A stretch of DNA of 64,000 nucleotides from Thioalkalivibrio sp. K90mix (GCF_000025545.1 NC_013889.1:551501-615500); one strand, 5' to 3'; shown: positions 35,327-46,952, numbered from the stretch's first letter. Numbers and translations are program-made. Notes: generated from the sequence alone by a model not told the origin.

Positions 35327-36381
35327 CGCGCGGCGTAGACCACCCCGGGGGCCGTGTCTTCGCAGTCCTCGATCACGCCGATCGGCCAGCTCGGGATGCC
35401 TGCACGGGCCAGTGTCGAACTGGCGGCCTCGACGCGGTCTTCGGGCAGGATCACGGTCATGCCGATCCCGCAGTTGAATGTGCGCAGCATCTCTTCCGGC
35501 GCGATGTCGCCGGCCTGTTGCAGCCAGTCGAACACGGGCGGCCACTGCCAGGCCTGCGGGTCGATGCGGGCGCACAGCTGGTCCGGCAGCACCCGCGGGA
35601 GATTTTCGGTCAGGCCGCCGCCGGTGATGTGGGCCGCCGCGTGTACCGGAAACTGTTGCATCAGATCCAGCAGCGGGCGCACGTAGATGGTGGTCGGCGC
35701 CATCAGGGCATCGCCCAGTGTGGTGCCTTCGGCCCCTGGCAGCGGGGCATCCAGGGCCGCGCCGGCGTGTTCCAGCACGCGCCGAATCAGGGAGTATCCG
35801 TTGGAGTGCGGGCCGCTGGAGGCCAGCCCGAGCACGACGTCGCCCGCGCTGACCCGAGTGCCATCGATCAGGGCTTCTTTTTCGGCAATGCCGACCGCAA
35901 AGCCCGCGACATCGTAGTCCTCGCCCTGGTACATGCCGGGCATTTCGGCCGTTTCGCCCCCGATCAGGGCGCAGCCGGCCTGTTCGCAGCCGGTGGCGAT
36001 ACCGGTGACGACATCCGCGGCAATGTCGACGTCCAGGTGCCCGGTGGCGTAGTAGTCGAGGAAGAACAGCGGCTCGGCCCCCTGCACCACGATGTCGTTC
36101 ACGCACATCGCCACCAGATCGATGCCGATGCTGTCATGCCGCCCCGTCTCCTGGGCCAGGCGCAGCTTGGTGCCCACGCCGTCAGTGCCGGAGACCAGGA
36201 CGGGCTGCCTGTAGCGATCCATCGGCAGCTCGAACAGGGCGCCAAAGCCGCCCAGCCCGGCCATGACGCCGGGGCGCTGCGTGCGGGCGGCATGTGGCTT
36301 GATGCGTTCGACCAGCTCGGCGCCGGCCTCGATGTCGACACCGGCCTCGCGGTAGGTCAGGCCTGAACGGGTTTCGGACAT
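35323..36381 (-). CDS. purM: Phosphoribosylformylglycinamidine cyclo-ligase
   Basis: 352 residues from ATG 36381 (E. coli PurM is 345). Motifs are [11 protein letters not shown]-like [63 protein letters not shown] and [13 protein letters not shown]. It closes the imidazole ring to form AIR. It is the first gene of purM-purN-DUF3108-Lpd. It is divergent from the DUF2066-permease-hda cluster, a conserved gammaproteobacterial arrangement, interrupted here by a MITE-like insertion in the intergenic region. Confidence 0.97.
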   Translation of the reverse strand: MSETRSGLTYREAGVDIEAGAELVERIKPHAARTQRPGVMAGLGGFGALFELPMDRYRQPVLVSGTDGVGTKLRLAQETGRHDSIGIDLVAMCVNDIVVQGAEPLFFLDYYATGHLDVDIAADVVTGIATGCEQAGCALIGGETAEMPGMYQGEDYDVAGFAVGIAEKEALIDGTRVSAGDVVLGLASSGPHSNGYSLIRRVLEHAGAALDAPLPGAEGTTLGDALMAPTTIYVRPLLDLMQQFPVHAAAHITGGGLTENLPRVLPDQLCARIDPQAWQWPPVFDWLQQAGDIAPEEMLRTFNCGIGMTVILPEDRVEAASSTLARAGIPSWPIGVIEDCEDTAPGVVYAAR

Positions 36382-36763
36382 GGGTACCCTGGGTGGTTGG
36401 TGGCCGCATCCGGTATCCGGCGGCGCTCGCGGAATCCGGCATGGTAGCGAGGCGCCGGGGGGCGTGCAAAAAGTCGGGCACTGCAGGTTAGGGAAACACT
36501 GATGAATGTACACGCTCGCGTTGGCACCCCAGGTTGTCCGAGACAAGGCGCGTCGTGGGGCGGGTAGTGGTTCTACTCGCCCGTTGTGATCCAAAACGGG
36601 CGCGCGCGCAGCGTTGCGGCTCCCTTGTGCAGAATGACTGCACGGCGGTCACCGCGCATTAAACGCACGCAAAAGCGACGAAGCCGCGAGCGTATACATG
36701 GATCGGTGTTTCCCTGGGGCGCTGTGGTATTTTGGGCGCCTGTCGAAAACGCCATTCAACCTT
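36382..36763. other. Divergent purM / DUF2066 intergenic region
   Basis: 382 bp between starts. It is mostly occupied by the 226-bp MITE-like element (36490-36715). The remaining 108 bp on the purM side and 48 bp on the DUF2066 side show no clear promoter; a TGTGGTATTTT extended -10-like sequence at 36724-36733 lies just outside the right end of the element. Confidence 0.6.
36490..36715. mobile_element. MITE-like element with 31-bp terminal inverted repeats
   Basis: Left terminus 36490-36520 and right terminus 36685-36715 are inverted repeats matching at 27 of 31 positions, with outer ends AGGGAAACAC and inner ends ACGCTCGCG. Total length is 226 bp. The centre holds an imperfect hairpin GGGCGGGTAG (36558-36567) / CTACTCGCCC (36573-36582). 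No open frame for a transposase is present. No target-site duplication was obvious. Related single ends occur at 15891 and 16992, and a tiny paired form at 8386. Confidence 0.75.
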
Positions 36764-37795
36764 ATGCTGCGCCTCTTTCGTCCGTCCCGCGCCCTGGCTG
36801 CGTGCCTGCTCCTGTGTCTGCTGGTGGGGGTCTCCCCGTTGCTGGCAGATGATGCCGTGGTGGTGAATGTCCATGCGGAGGACGAAACGGCCGCGCTGGC
36901 GCAAGGCCTGGAACAGGCGCTGGTGCGCGTGGCCGGGCAGCGTTCGCCGGAGCTGAGCGAACTGGTGCAGGTCCTGTTGCTGGAGCTGGACGAGGAGGGG
37001 CGTATTGAGGCCCTGCGTCGGCGCCAGGAGGTGGACGACGGGGAATACCGCCTGGAATTCGATCGCGACCGGCTACGCAGTGCCCTGCGCGCGGCCGACG
37101 TGCCCGTAGTGCTGGGCGCGCGCCCGCAACTGCTGGTTTGGGCGGTATACGAGGAGGGCGGGCGCCGCCACCTGCTGGGCTCCACCCAGGACGAGGCCGA
37201 TGTGCTGGCCGGGATTGACGCGCTGGGGCGCGATCGCGGCACGCCTTTCGTGCTGCCGCTGGGGGATCTGGAAGATCGCCGCGCCGCGCAGGCGGGGGAT
37301 GTGATCGGTGGCGTGACCGAGCCGCTGCAGGAAGCGGCCAGGCGCTACGGGTCGACGGGTATCGTGGCGCTGCATGTACGCCCGGTCGGGGGTGGTGCCG
37401 AGGCGCGTGCCATCACCGTGCATGGTGGGCGCGAGTACCGTAGCGAGGGCCGTGGCGAATCCCCGGCCGCCGCGGCCCGCGCGGCGGTTGAGGATGGTCT
37501 TGACCAGGTCGTGGCACCGCTGGCGCGCGTTGCCGCCGAGCCCGACTGGGTGAAACTGGGCTTTGTCGGGGTCGAGGGCTTTCCCGCGTTCGAGGCATTG
37601 CGGCGGGAGCTGGCGCAGATCGAGGCCATCGAGAGTGCAAGGCTGGATTCACTGGGTGGTAACGCGGTGACGCTCGAGGTGCGCACGGGACTGGCGCCGG
37701 ATGACCTGGTAGACCTCTTGCACGCCAGCGGCTACGGCGTGGCGGAAGACCCGCACGGCGATTCCGAGGCGAAGGCTTGGCTGCGCCGCGAGTGA
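36764..37795 (+). CDS. DUF2066 exported protein
   Basis: 343 residues from ATG 36764 (MLRLFRPSRALAA); upstream residues in frame fall inside the MITE-like element and are not used. A signal peptide (about 1-27) is followed by a mature domain starting VVNVHAEDETAALAQGLEQALVRVAGQR, the DUF2066 hallmark, with VLGARPQLLVWAVYEEGGRR in the centre. Function is unknown. It shares an operon with the AI-2E permease and hda, the usual context of DUF2066. Confidence 0.87.
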   Translation: MLRLFRPSRALAACLLLCLLVGVSPLLADDAVVVNVHAEDETAALAQGLEQALVRVAGQRSPELSELVQVLLLELDEEGRIEALRRRQEVDDGEYRLEFDRDRLRSALRAADVPVVLGARPQLLVWAVYEEGGRRHLLGSTQDEADVLAGIDALGRDRGTPFVLPLGDLEDRRAAQAGDVIGGVTEPLQEAARRYGSTGIVALHVRPVGGGAEARAITVHGGREYRSEGRGESPAAAARAAVEDGLDQVVAPLARVAAEPDWVKLGFVGVEGFPAFEALRRELAQIEAIESARLDSLGGNAVTLEVRTGLAPDDLVDLLHASGYGVAEDPHGDSEAKAWLRRE

Positions 37796-38871
37796 ACTCT
37801 CCGGCACCGTTCTCCACCGCCACGCTGGCGGCCCTGGTCGGGCTGGTGATCCTGGGGGTTGCACTCTATCTACTGGCGCCGATTCTCACACCGTTTCTGA
37901 TCGCGCTTCTGATCGGCTACCTGTTCAACCCGCTGGTCACGCGCCTGGCGGTGCGCACGGGCGGTTCACGCACCCTGGCCACGCTGGTGATCTTCGTGCT
38001 GGTGATGCTCGGGCTGGCGGGGCTGGTGCTGGTCCTGATCCCGCTGGCCATGGCCCAGTTCGAGCGCCTGATGCTGCTGTTGCCCGAGGTGATCGCCTGG
38101 TTCGACGAGCAGGTCCGTCCCTGGATCGAACAGCAGGCGGGCGATCGCCTGCCGGCCCTGGAGCCGGCGGCACTGCAGGAGCTGCTGGCCGAACACTGGC
38201 GCGAGGCCGGCGGGCTGGCGGGCGGGCTGCTGCACTGGCTGGGCAGCTCGACCAGCGCCCTGGTGCTGGGCGTGCTCAATCTGGTGCTGATCCCGGTGGT
38301 CAGTTTCTATCTGCTGCGTGACTGGCCACGGCTGGTCGCGGGGCTGCATGACCTGCTGCCGCGCGCCTGGCGTGATCCGGTCACGCGTTTTGCGGTGGAA
38401 TCGGACAATACCCTGGGGGCGTTTCTGCGCGGGCAGTTGCTGGTGATGCTGGCGCTGGGGCTGTTCTACGCGATTACCCTCAGTGTGGCGGGCGTGCAGA
38501 TGGGGCTGGCCATTGGCCTGATTGCCGGGCTGGTCAGTTTCGTCCCCTATGTGGGTGTGATCGTGGGCATTGTGCTGGCCACGGCGGCCGTGCTGTTCCA
38601 GGGCGATGGCTGGACGCTGTTGCTGGCGGTGCTGGTGATCTTTGCGGTGGCGCAGGTCCTGGAATCGGTGGTGTTGACGCCATGGCTGGTGGGGGACCGG
38701 ACTGGGCTGCATCCGGTGGCGGTGATCTTTGCTGTGCTCGCCGGCGGTCAACTGTTCGGTTTCTTCGGGGTTCTGCTCGCGCTGCCGGTGGCGGCGGTGC
38801 TGGCGGTGGCGGTGCGTCAGGCGCTGGCGCGCTATCGGGGCATGAACGCAGCCGAGGCCGATACCCCGTGA
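37792..38871 (+). CDS. AI-2E family membrane permease
   Basis: 359 residues. The start at GTG 37792 was chosen because it overlaps the stop of the DUF2066 gene (GTGA); a TTG at 37777 is the alternative. About seven to eight membrane helices are visible, with family segments FLIALLIGYLFNPLV, FLRGQLLVMLALGLFYA, AGLVSFVPYVGVIVG and LTPWLVGDRTGLHPV. The family (PerM/TqsA/YdgG) includes exporters and Na+/H+ antiporters; substrate is unknown. It couples to hda through another GTGA overlap. Confidence 0.9.
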   Translation: MNSPAPFSTATLAALVGLVILGVALYLLAPILTPFLIALLIGYLFNPLVTRLAVRTGGSRTLATLVIFVLVMLGLAGLVLVLIPLAMAQFERLMLLLPEVIAWFDEQVRPWIEQQAGDRLPALEPAALQELLAEHWREAGGLAGGLLHWLGSSTSALVLGVLNLVLIPVVSFYLLRDWPRLVAGLHDLLPRAWRDPVTRFAVESDNTLGAFLRGQLLVMLALGLFYAITLSVAGVQMGLAIGLIAGLVSFVPYVGVIVGIVLATAAVLFQGDGWTLLLAVLVIFAVAQVLESVVLTPWLVGDRTGLHPVAVIFAVLAGGQLFGFFGVLLALPVAAVLAVAVRQALARYRGMNAAEADTP

Positions 38872-39599
38872 GATCCGAGGGCAACAGCCCGCTCGAGCGT
38901 CAGCTGCCGCTGGATCTGCGCCTGCGGGACGCCTCGCGTTTTTCCGGTTTTTATGCACGGGGTAACGCCCTGGCGCGGGACGCCGTACAGGCCCTGAGTG
39001 TCGGGACCGGGATCCAGGAGCCACAGATCCTGCTGCACGGGCCTTCCGGCTCCGGCAAGACGCACCTGTTGCAGGCCGCCTGTTATCAGGGTCATGAGCG
39101 CGGGGATCCGGTCAGCTACCTGCCGCTGGGTGAAGTCGCCGAGGCGCCGCCGATGGCAGTGCTGGATGGCCTGGAACGTTCGTGTCTGGTGGCGCTGGAT
39201 GACCTGGAGGCCGTGGTGGGGCGCGGAGACTGGGACGAGGCCCTGTTCGGGCTGGTGAATCGGCTGCGCGACGCCGGCTGTCGGGTGCTGCTGGCGGCGG
39301 CGGCGCCTCCCGAGGGCCTCCCGGTGCGGCTGCCGGATCTGGCCTCGCGCCTGGCCTGGGGCCCGGTGTTCCGGATGCAGCGGCCGGATGATGTGGCCTG
39401 CAAGGAGATCCTGGCGCAGCGCGCGGCACTGCGCGGGCTGGAGCTGCCGGAGCCGGTCGCGGATTACCTGCTGCGCCGCTGCTCGCGTGACCTGTCCACC
39501 TTGCTGGCGCTGCTGGACCGTCTGGATCTGGCCGCGCTGGCCCAGCAGCGGCGACTGACCATCCCGTTCGTGCGCGAACAGCTGGCCCGCATGGGCTGA
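38868..39599 (+). CDS. hda: DnaA regulatory inactivator Hda
   Basis: 243 residues from GTG 38868, which overlaps the permease stop. It begins with a clamp-binding-like QLPLDLRLRDA segment, then Walker A GPSGSGKTHLLQAA and Walker B CLVALDDLEAV, and ends with the AAA+ lid. It resembles the DnaA ATPase domain but lacks the DNA-binding domain, as Hda does. With the beta clamp it triggers ATP hydrolysis on DnaA to prevent re-initiation. Context next to DUF2066, AI-2E permease and purM matches other gammaproteobacteria. Confidence 0.93.
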   Translation: MRSEGNSPLERQLPLDLRLRDASRFSGFYARGNALARDAVQALSVGTGIQEPQILLHGPSGSGKTHLLQAACYQGHERGDPVSYLPLGEVAEAPPMAVLDGLERSCLVALDDLEAVVGRGDWDEALFGLVNRLRDAGCRVLLAAAAPPEGLPVRLPDLASRLAWGPVFRMQRPDDVACKEILAQRAALRGLELPEPVADYLLRRCSRDLSTLLALLDRLDLAALAQQRRLTIPFVREQLARMG

Positions 39600-39611
39600 A
39601 TCCGGGATTGC

Positions 39612-40941
<1,330 letters not shown>

Positions 40942-40963
40942 GAATCGACTCCGGAGGTCATCG

Positions 40964-41254
40964 ATGGCAAAGGCCCATGATACCCACGCCCGCCGCTGGC
41001 ATGTCAGGGGGCGCGTGCAGGGCGTGTTCTTTCGCGCCTCGACCCGGGAACAGGCGCAGGCGCTCGGACTGACAGGGTATGCGCGCAACCTGCCGGACGG
41101 TCGTGTGGAGGTGCTGGCGGTCGGTTCCCCGGATGCCCTGGACCGGCTGGAGACATGGCTCCGGGAAGGCCCGCGCATGGCCCGCGTGGAGGGGCTGGAG
41201 GCGCAGGCTGTGCCGTCGCCCGAGCCGCTGCCGACGGGCTTCAGGACTGACTGA
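40964..41254 (+). CDS. acyP: Acylphosphatase
   Basis: 96 residues from ATG 40964, preceded by CCGGAGG. The signature [17 protein letters not shown] carries the catalytic Arg, and [13 protein letters not shown] carries the catalytic Asn. It hydrolyses acyl phosphates. It stands alone between the divergent arsC operon and ruvB. Confidence 0.95.
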   Translation: MAKAHDTHARRWHVRGRVQGVFFRASTREQAQALGLTGYARNLPDGRVEVLAVGSPDALDRLETWLREGPRMARVEGLEAQAVPSPEPLPTGFRTD

Positions 41255-41335
41255 GTCGTCTGGTGTCGGGACGCTGAGTCCAAAGTTCCAAAGGGGTCTA
41301 TAAACGCCATCGCGACGGATGCATACTGCGGGGTC

Positions 41336-42382
41336 ATGGAATCACGCCTGGTTGATATGCAGAGTCAGTCGGAGGACCCGCGGGTGGAGGTCAGCCTGCG
41401 TCCCAAACGGCTGGACGACTACACCGGACAGCCCCGGGTGGTTGAACAACTGGGCCTGTTCATCGAGGCGGCGCGCGGGCGCGGGGAGGCCCTGGACCAT
41501 ACCCTGGTGGCCGGCCCTCCGGGCCTGGGCAAGACGACCCTGGCCCATATCGTGGCGAACGAACTCGGGGTGGGGCTGCGCCAGACCTCGGGTCCGGTTC
41601 TGGAGCGCGCCGGCGACCTGGCCGCGATCCTGACCGCGCTGGAGCCCCAGGATGTCCTGTTCGTTGACGAGATCCACCGCCTGCCGACCGTGGTCGAGGA
41701 GATCCTGTATCCGGCGCTGGAGGACGGTCAGCTCGACATCGTGATTGGCGAGGGGCCGGCGGCGCGCTCGATCAAGGTGGACTTGCCCCCGTTCACACTA
41801 GTGGGCGCGACCACCCGCGCGGGCCTGCTTTCGGCGCCGTTGCGTGACCGGTTTGGCATCGTTCAGCGACTCGATCATTACACTGTCACCGATCTCGCCC
41901 ATATTGTCGGCCGCGCCGCCGGATTGCTCGGTGTCGGGATCGAGCCTGAAGGGGCGGCGGAGATCGCACGCCGCGGGCGGGGCACGCCGCGCCTGGCCAA
42001 TCGCCTGTTGCGGCGCGTACGTGACTATGCCGAGGTCCGCGCGTCCGGGGTGATTACCGCCGAGGTTGCGGCCCAGGCGCTGGATTTGCTGGCGATAGAT
42101 GCCTCGGGCCTGGATGCCCAGGATCGACGCCTGCTCGAGGTGCTGGTCGAGAAATTCGACGGCGGTCCCGTTGGAGTCGAGAGCCTGGCCACGGCGCTGA
42201 ACGAGGATCGCGGCACCCTGGAGGATGTGGTCGAGCCGTTTCTGATCCAGCAGGGGTATCTGCAGCGAACCCCGCGCGGGCGTCAGGCTACGCGGCGGAC
42301 GCTGGCGATGTTCGGTCTGGCCGGGTCGGTGGAACCCGACCTGTTGGCGCCGGTCGACAGCCAGGGCGGAGATCGTCGATGA
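41336..42382 (+). CDS. ruvB: Holliday junction branch migration helicase RuvB
   Basis: 348 residues. It starts with [20 protein letters not shown], followed by Walker [15 protein letters not shown] near 60, Walker [10 protein letters not shown] near 111, [19 protein letters not shown] and the winged-helix C-terminus with [16 protein letters not shown]. It drives branch migration with RuvA. ruvA and ruvC, usually directly upstream, are absent here and must be elsewhere. It overlaps ybgC by 4 bp. Confidence 0.98.
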   Translation: MESRLVDMQSQSEDPRVEVSLRPKRLDDYTGQPRVVEQLGLFIEAARGRGEALDHTLVAGPPGLGKTTLAHIVANELGVGLRQTSGPVLERAGDLAAILTALEPQDVLFVDEIHRLPTVVEEILYPALEDGQLDIVIGEGPAARSIKVDLPPFTLVGATTRAGLLSAPLRDRFGIVQRLDHYTVTDLAHIVGRAAGLLGVGIEPEGAAEIARRGRGTPRLANRLLRRVRDYAEVRASGVITAEVAAQALDLLAIDASGLDAQDRRLLEVLVEKFDGGPVGVESLATALNEDRGTLEDVVEPFLIQQGYLQRTPRGRQATRRTLAMFGLAGSVEPDLLAPVDSQGGDRR

Positions 42383-42831
42383 CGGATTCTGACGCCCCGT
42401 TCGAGTGGCCGGTGCGGGTCTATTACGAAGACACTGACGCCGGCGGCGTGGTCTACCACGCGAACTACCTCAAGTTCATGGAGCGCGCGCGAACCGAGTG
42501 GTTGCGCGCGCTGGGGTTCGAGCAGGATGCATTGCGCGAGGAATACGGGATCGTTTTTGCGGTGCGCCGCTGCTGTGTGGACATGCGGCGCCCGGCGCGC
42601 TTCAACGATGCCCTGACGGTGACCTGCCGGCTGCATTCGCTGCGCCGGGCGAGCCTGGAGTTCCACCAGGGGGTGGAGCGCGACGGGGAGACCCTGGCCA
42701 GCGGCGAGGTGGGGATTGCCTGTGTCGAGGTGGCGCGCCAGGCGCCCGCCGCGATCCCCGGCCCGGTGTTGGAGGCCTTGCGTCGACATCATGATCACGG
42801 ACCGGTAGCGCGCGCGGCCGGAACCAAATAA
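42379..42831 (+). CDS. ybgC: Tol-Pal system-associated acyl-CoA thioesterase
   Basis: 150 residues, hot-dog fold. It has the signature [26 protein letters not shown] with the catalytic Asp, and [18 protein letters not shown]. YbgC hydrolyses short acyl-CoA thioesters and is encoded ahead of tolQ in most gammaproteobacteria. It overlaps ruvB by 4 bp and is 22 bp before tolQ. Confidence 0.95.
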   Translation: MTDSDAPFEWPVRVYYEDTDAGGVVYHANYLKFMERARTEWLRALGFEQDALREEYGIVFAVRRCCVDMRRPARFNDALTVTCRLHSLRRASLEFHQGVERDGETLASGEVGIACVEVARQAPAAIPGPVLEALRRHHDHGPVARAAGTK

Positions 42832-42853
42832 CGCTGTAACGGGAGACGGACAA

Positions 42854-43546
<693 letters not shown>

Positions 43547-43549
43547 CCC

Positions 43550-44002
43550 ATGTCCGAGCAGCGCCGTAACAGCCGCCGCCTGCGGCGGCCCATGTCCCAG
43601 ATCAACGTCGTGCCGTTTATCGACGTGATGCTGGTGCTTTTGATCATCTTCATGATCACCGCGCCGATGCTGCAGCAGGGCGTGGAAGTCGACCTGCCGG
43701 AGGCGGACGCCGAGGCCCTGGATCGGGACGAACAGGCGGCCGAGCCGCTGGTGGTGACCGTGGATGCCAGCGGGGCCATGAGCCTGAACCAGGGGCCGAT
43801 CATTGACGAGCCGCTGGCGCCGCAGGAGATGACCGAGATCGTGCGCGAATTCCTGGCGGAGCACCCGGGAACCCAGACTTTTGTGCGTGGCGACCGTAAC
43901 GTGGACTACGGGCGTGTGATCGACGCCATGATCGCCCTGCAGCGAGCGGGCGGTGGGCGTGTCGGTCTGATTACCGAGCCGCCGCGCGAAAACAGCGACT
44001 GA
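43550..44002 (+). CDS. tolR: Tol-Pal motor subunit TolR
   Basis: 150 residues. One N-terminal membrane helix contains the essential Asp in NVVPFIDVMLVLLIIFMIT, followed by a periplasmic domain ending with VRGDRNVDYGRVIDAM, as in ExbD/TolR. Start is 3 bp after tolQ. It couples proton flow to movement of TolA. Confidence 0.98.
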   Translation: MSEQRRNSRRLRRPMSQINVVPFIDVMLVLLIIFMITAPMLQQGVEVDLPEADAEALDRDEQAAEPLVVTVDASGAMSLNQGPIIDEPLAPQEMTEIVREFLAEHPGTQTFVRGDRNVDYGRVIDAMIALQRAGGGRVGLITEPPRENSD

Positions 44003-44013
44003 TTCCCGCCACC

Positions 44014-45027
44014 GTGTTCGAGCTTGTCCGCCGTCATCCTGTCAGCTTCCTCCTCGTGCTCCTGTTGCACGGGGTGCTGTTTGCGGCGTTGATGTTCAAT
44101 ATCAGCCTGATATCTCCCACCTCCTCGCAGGCTGCGGTGGAGATCTCGGTGCAGGAGGACATTGAGGTGATCGACGCGGTGGCGGTGGATGCCGAGGCGT
44201 TCGATCAGGTCGAGCACCAGCGCGAGGTTGCTCGTCAGGAAGAAGTCGCCGAGCAGCTGCGCGAGGAAGAGGAGCAACGGCGTGCCGAAGAAGAGGCCCG
44301 CCGCGAGGAGGAGCGGCGACAGGCCGAAGAGCAGCGCCGCCGCGAAGAGGAAGAACGGGCGCGGCAGCAGGCGATCGAGGAAGCCGAGCAGGCCCGCCGC
44401 GAGGCCGAAGAGGAGCGCCAGCGCGCACAGGAAGAAGCCGAGGCCGAGCGTGAACGCATCCGTGCCGAGCGCGAGGCGGCGGAGCGTGAGCGACAGGAGG
44501 CCGAGGAGGCCCGCGAGCGCGAAGAGGCGGAGCGACGCGAGCGTGAAGAGGCCGAGCGCCAGGCCCGCGAGGAGCAGGAGCGCCGCGAGCAGGAAGAGGC
44601 CGAACGTCGCGCTCAGGAAGAGGCCGAGCGTCGGGCCGAGCAGGAGCGCGAGCTGGAGGAGCAGCGCCGCCGCGAGGCGATGGAGCGCGAGCAGGAGCGC
44701 CTGGCGGAGGCGCGCGAACGGCGCGAGGCCGCCGAGCGCCAGGCGCAGATGGATCGCGAAGTGGATGAGTGGCGTGCCCAGGTGCAGTCGGTGGTCCAGC
44801 GGCGCTGGCGCCAGCCGTCGGATATCGACTCCTCGGACCGTGCCATTGTTCTCGTGCGTGTGAACGAGACCGGGCGTATCATCGACTTCGATATCGAAAG
44901 CTGTTCCGGCGACAGCCGGTTCTGCGACTCCGTGCGCCAGACCATGGACCGTCTGAGTTCGCTGCCACGCCCGCCGGATGCGAGTGCGGTGCGTGGCGGG
45001 GTGCGGATCCGATTTGAACCGGACTGA
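44014..45027 (+). CDS. tolA: Tol-Pal spanning protein TolA, lysine-free
   Basis: 337 residues from GTG 44014. The N-terminal helix (about 8-30) keeps SFLLVLLLHG, with the Ser and His that contact TolQR. Domain II (about 60-255) is a long uninterrupted helix made almost entirely of Glu, Arg, Ala and Gln. Domain III (about 260-337) begins EWRAQVQSVVQRRWRQPSD and carries the two Cys (SCSGDSRFCDS) that form a disulfide in TolA. The whole protein has no lysine, in contrast with the Lys-Ala repeats of E. coli TolA. It links the motor to TolB and Pal across the periplasm. Confidence 0.96.
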   Translation: MFELVRRHPVSFLLVLLLHGVLFAALMFNISLISPTSSQAAVEISVQEDIEVIDAVAVDAEAFDQVEHQREVARQEEVAEQLREEEEQRRAEEEARREEERRQAEEQRRREEEERARQQAIEEAEQARREAEEERQRAQEEAEAERERIRAEREAAERERQEAEEAREREEAERREREEAERQAREEQERREQEEAERRAQEEAERRAEQERELEEQRRREAMEREQERLAEARERREAAERQAQMDREVDEWRAQVQSVVQRRWRQPSDIDSSDRAIVLVRVNETGRIIDFDIESCSGDSRFCDSVRQTMDRLSSLPRPPDASAVRGGVRIRFEPD

Positions 45028-45059
45028 TTCGCGGGCCATGCCCGCCTGACGAGGAGCTC

Positions 45060-46346
45060 ATGCGACGACTGATTCACTGGATGCTGCCGGCCATGCTGCT
45101 GCTGTGGGCGGCGCAGGCACAGGCCGTATTGGAAGTCACGGTCACCGAGGGCGTTACCGGGGCGATACCGGTAGCCGTTGCGCCGTTTACCTACGAGGGC
45201 GAGGGGGAACTCGACGAGGACATTTCCCAGATTGTCGCGGCCAATCTGGCCCGTAGTGGGCTGTTCAATGTCGAACAGGACGATCTGCCCGCGGCCCCGT
45301 CCGGACCGGCCGACTTTCTTGCCGGGCCCTGGGCCGACGCCGGGGTCGAGTATCTGGTCGTGGGCAATCAGCGCCGTGATGGCGATGACGTCCTCGTGGA
45401 GTTTCACGTATTTGATGTGCTGTCCGAGGAACGCCTGGGTGGATGGCGCATTCCGGTGCCTGGCGACATGCTCCGGCGCGGGGCGCATCGCATCTCGGAC
45501 ATCATCTACGAACAGATTACCGGTGACCCGGGGGCATTCAGTGCGCGTATCGCGTTCGTGAGTGTGGAGCGTAACGGCGACGAGCGGCGCTTTGCCCTTG
45601 AGGTCGCCGATTCCGACGGGGCCAATCCGCGCACCCTGTTTCGTTCCGCGAAGCCGATCATGTCGCCGGACTGGTCGCCGGACGGGCGCGAATTGGTGTA
45701 CGTCTCGTTCGAGAATCGCCGTTCCGAGGTCTATCGCCAGAATGTCGAGACCGGCAGCCGCGAACGGGTGGCCAGCTTTACCGGCATTAACAGTGCGCCT
45801 GCCTGGTCGCCCGATGGCCGTTATCTCGCACTGAGCCTGTCACGCGACGGTGCGCCGAACATCTACCTGATGGAACTGGAGACAGGCGAGATGCGCCAGA
45901 TGACCCAGACCCGCTCGATCGAAACCGAGCCGGTCTGGTCGCCCGATGGCGAGACCCTTTATTTCACCTCCGACCGTGCGGGTGCACCGCAGATCTATGC
46001 GCTGCCGCGGGAGGGGGGCAGCCCCCGGCGTCTGACCTTCGAGAGCGGCTATGCGGCCGCCGCGACGGTTTCTCCGGATGGGCGCTATCTGGTCTATGTG
46101 CACGGTGGTGATGGCGGATTCCAGCTGGCCCGTCTCGATTTGAACGACCGCCGTGTGACCCGCCTCACGGAAGGGCGGGACGCGGAATCGCCAAGCTTTG
46201 CCCCGAATGGCAGCATGATTATCTATGCGATGACGGACGGCGGGCGTGGCGTGCTGGGCTCGGTGAGTCAGGATGGACAGGTCCATCAGCGTCTCGCTGC
46301 CAGGGAGGGCGAGGTCCGTGAACCGGCCTGGTCACCCTTGAATTGA
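45060..46346 (+). CDS. tolB: Tol-Pal periplasmic beta-propeller TolB
   Basis: 428 residues. A signal peptide (about 1-22, ending AQAQA) is followed by an N-terminal domain (IPVAVAPFTYEGEG) and a six-bladed propeller with repeated SPDG motifs (DWSPDGREL, AWSPDGRYLAL, VWSPDGETLYF, TVSPDGRYLVY). It ends AWSPLN. It binds Pal and TolA and supports outer-membrane constriction. 32 bp after tolA. Confidence 0.98.
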   Translation: MRRLIHWMLPAMLLLWAAQAQAVLEVTVTEGVTGAIPVAVAPFTYEGEGELDEDISQIVAANLARSGLFNVEQDDLPAAPSGPADFLAGPWADAGVEYLVVGNQRRDGDDVLVEFHVFDVLSEERLGGWRIPVPGDMLRRGAHRISDIIYEQITGDPGAFSARIAFVSVERNGDERRFALEVADSDGANPRTLFRSAKPIMSPDWSPDGRELVYVSFENRRSEVYRQNVETGSRERVASFTGINSAPAWSPDGRYLALSLSRDGAPNIYLMELETGEMRQMTQTRSIETEPVWSPDGETLYFTSDRAGAPQIYALPREGGSPRRLTFESGYAAAATVSPDGRYLVYVHGGDGGFQLARLDLNDRRVTRLTEGRDAESPSFAPNGSMIIYAMTDGGRGVLGSVSQDGQVHQRLAAREGEVREPAWSPLN

Positions 46347-46385
46347 TCTTCCTAATAACAACCGCTTTTCGAGGATAATGACGTG

Positions 46386-46952
46386 ATGAGCACGATCTTT
46401 CGCTGGTTTTTTGTGGCCATGGTGATTGGGGCGCTGTCGGCGTGTGCGACGCCGACGCGTGATGCCGAGGATGCCGAACGCGAGGCCGAACGGGCCGCGG
46501 CCGAGGAGGCCGAACGCGAGCGCGCCGAGCGCGAGGCCCGTGAGGCCGAGGCCCGTGCGCTGGGTCGTGATCGGCAGTTCGATGCCGACGCACTGGACGA
46601 CCCGGACAGCCCGCTCGCCGAGCGCCTGGTCTATTTCGAATTCGACCGTGACGAGGTGCAGTCGCAGTACATGGATATGCTCGAGGCGCATGCGGCCTAT
46701 CTGTCGCAGAACTCCGGGGCCCGCCTGCGGCTGGAGGGCCATACCGACGAGCGGGGTACTCGCGAGTATAACCTGGGGCTGGGCGAGCGCCGCGCACAGT
46801 CGGTGCGCCGTATCCTGACCCTGAACGGGGCCTCGGATGACCAGATCGAGGTCATCAGTTATGGTGAAGAAATGCCGGTCGCCTTTGAGCAGAACGAGGA
46901 GGCCTGGGCCAAGAATCGCCGGGTCGAGCTGGTCTACGAATCCCGGCGCTAG
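46386..46952 (+). CDS. pal: Peptidoglycan-associated lipoprotein Pal
   Basis: 188 residues from ATG 46386 (a GTG lies 3 bases upstream). The lipobox is GALSAC with Cys near residue 20. An unusual Glu/Ala/Arg-rich segment (about 28-60) precedes the OmpA-like domain, which has VYFEFDRDEVQ, LEGHTDERGTREYNLGLGERRA and NRRVELVYESRR. Pal anchors the outer membrane to peptidoglycan. The charged linker is longer than in E. coli Pal. Confidence 0.97.
   Translation: MSTIFRWFFVAMVIGALSACATPTRDAEDAEREAERAAAEEAERERAEREAREAEARALGRDRQFDADALDDPDSPLAERLVYFEFDRDEVQSQYMDMLEAHAAYLSQNSGARLRLEGHTDERGTREYNLGLGERRAQSVRRILTLNGASDDQIEVISYGEEMPVAFEQNEEAWAKNRRVELVYESRR

Noticed and set aside
36698-36763. N-terminal extension of the DUF2066 protein starting at 36698
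   Set aside because: It would begin inside the MITE-like terminus; ATG 36764 gives a normal signal peptide.
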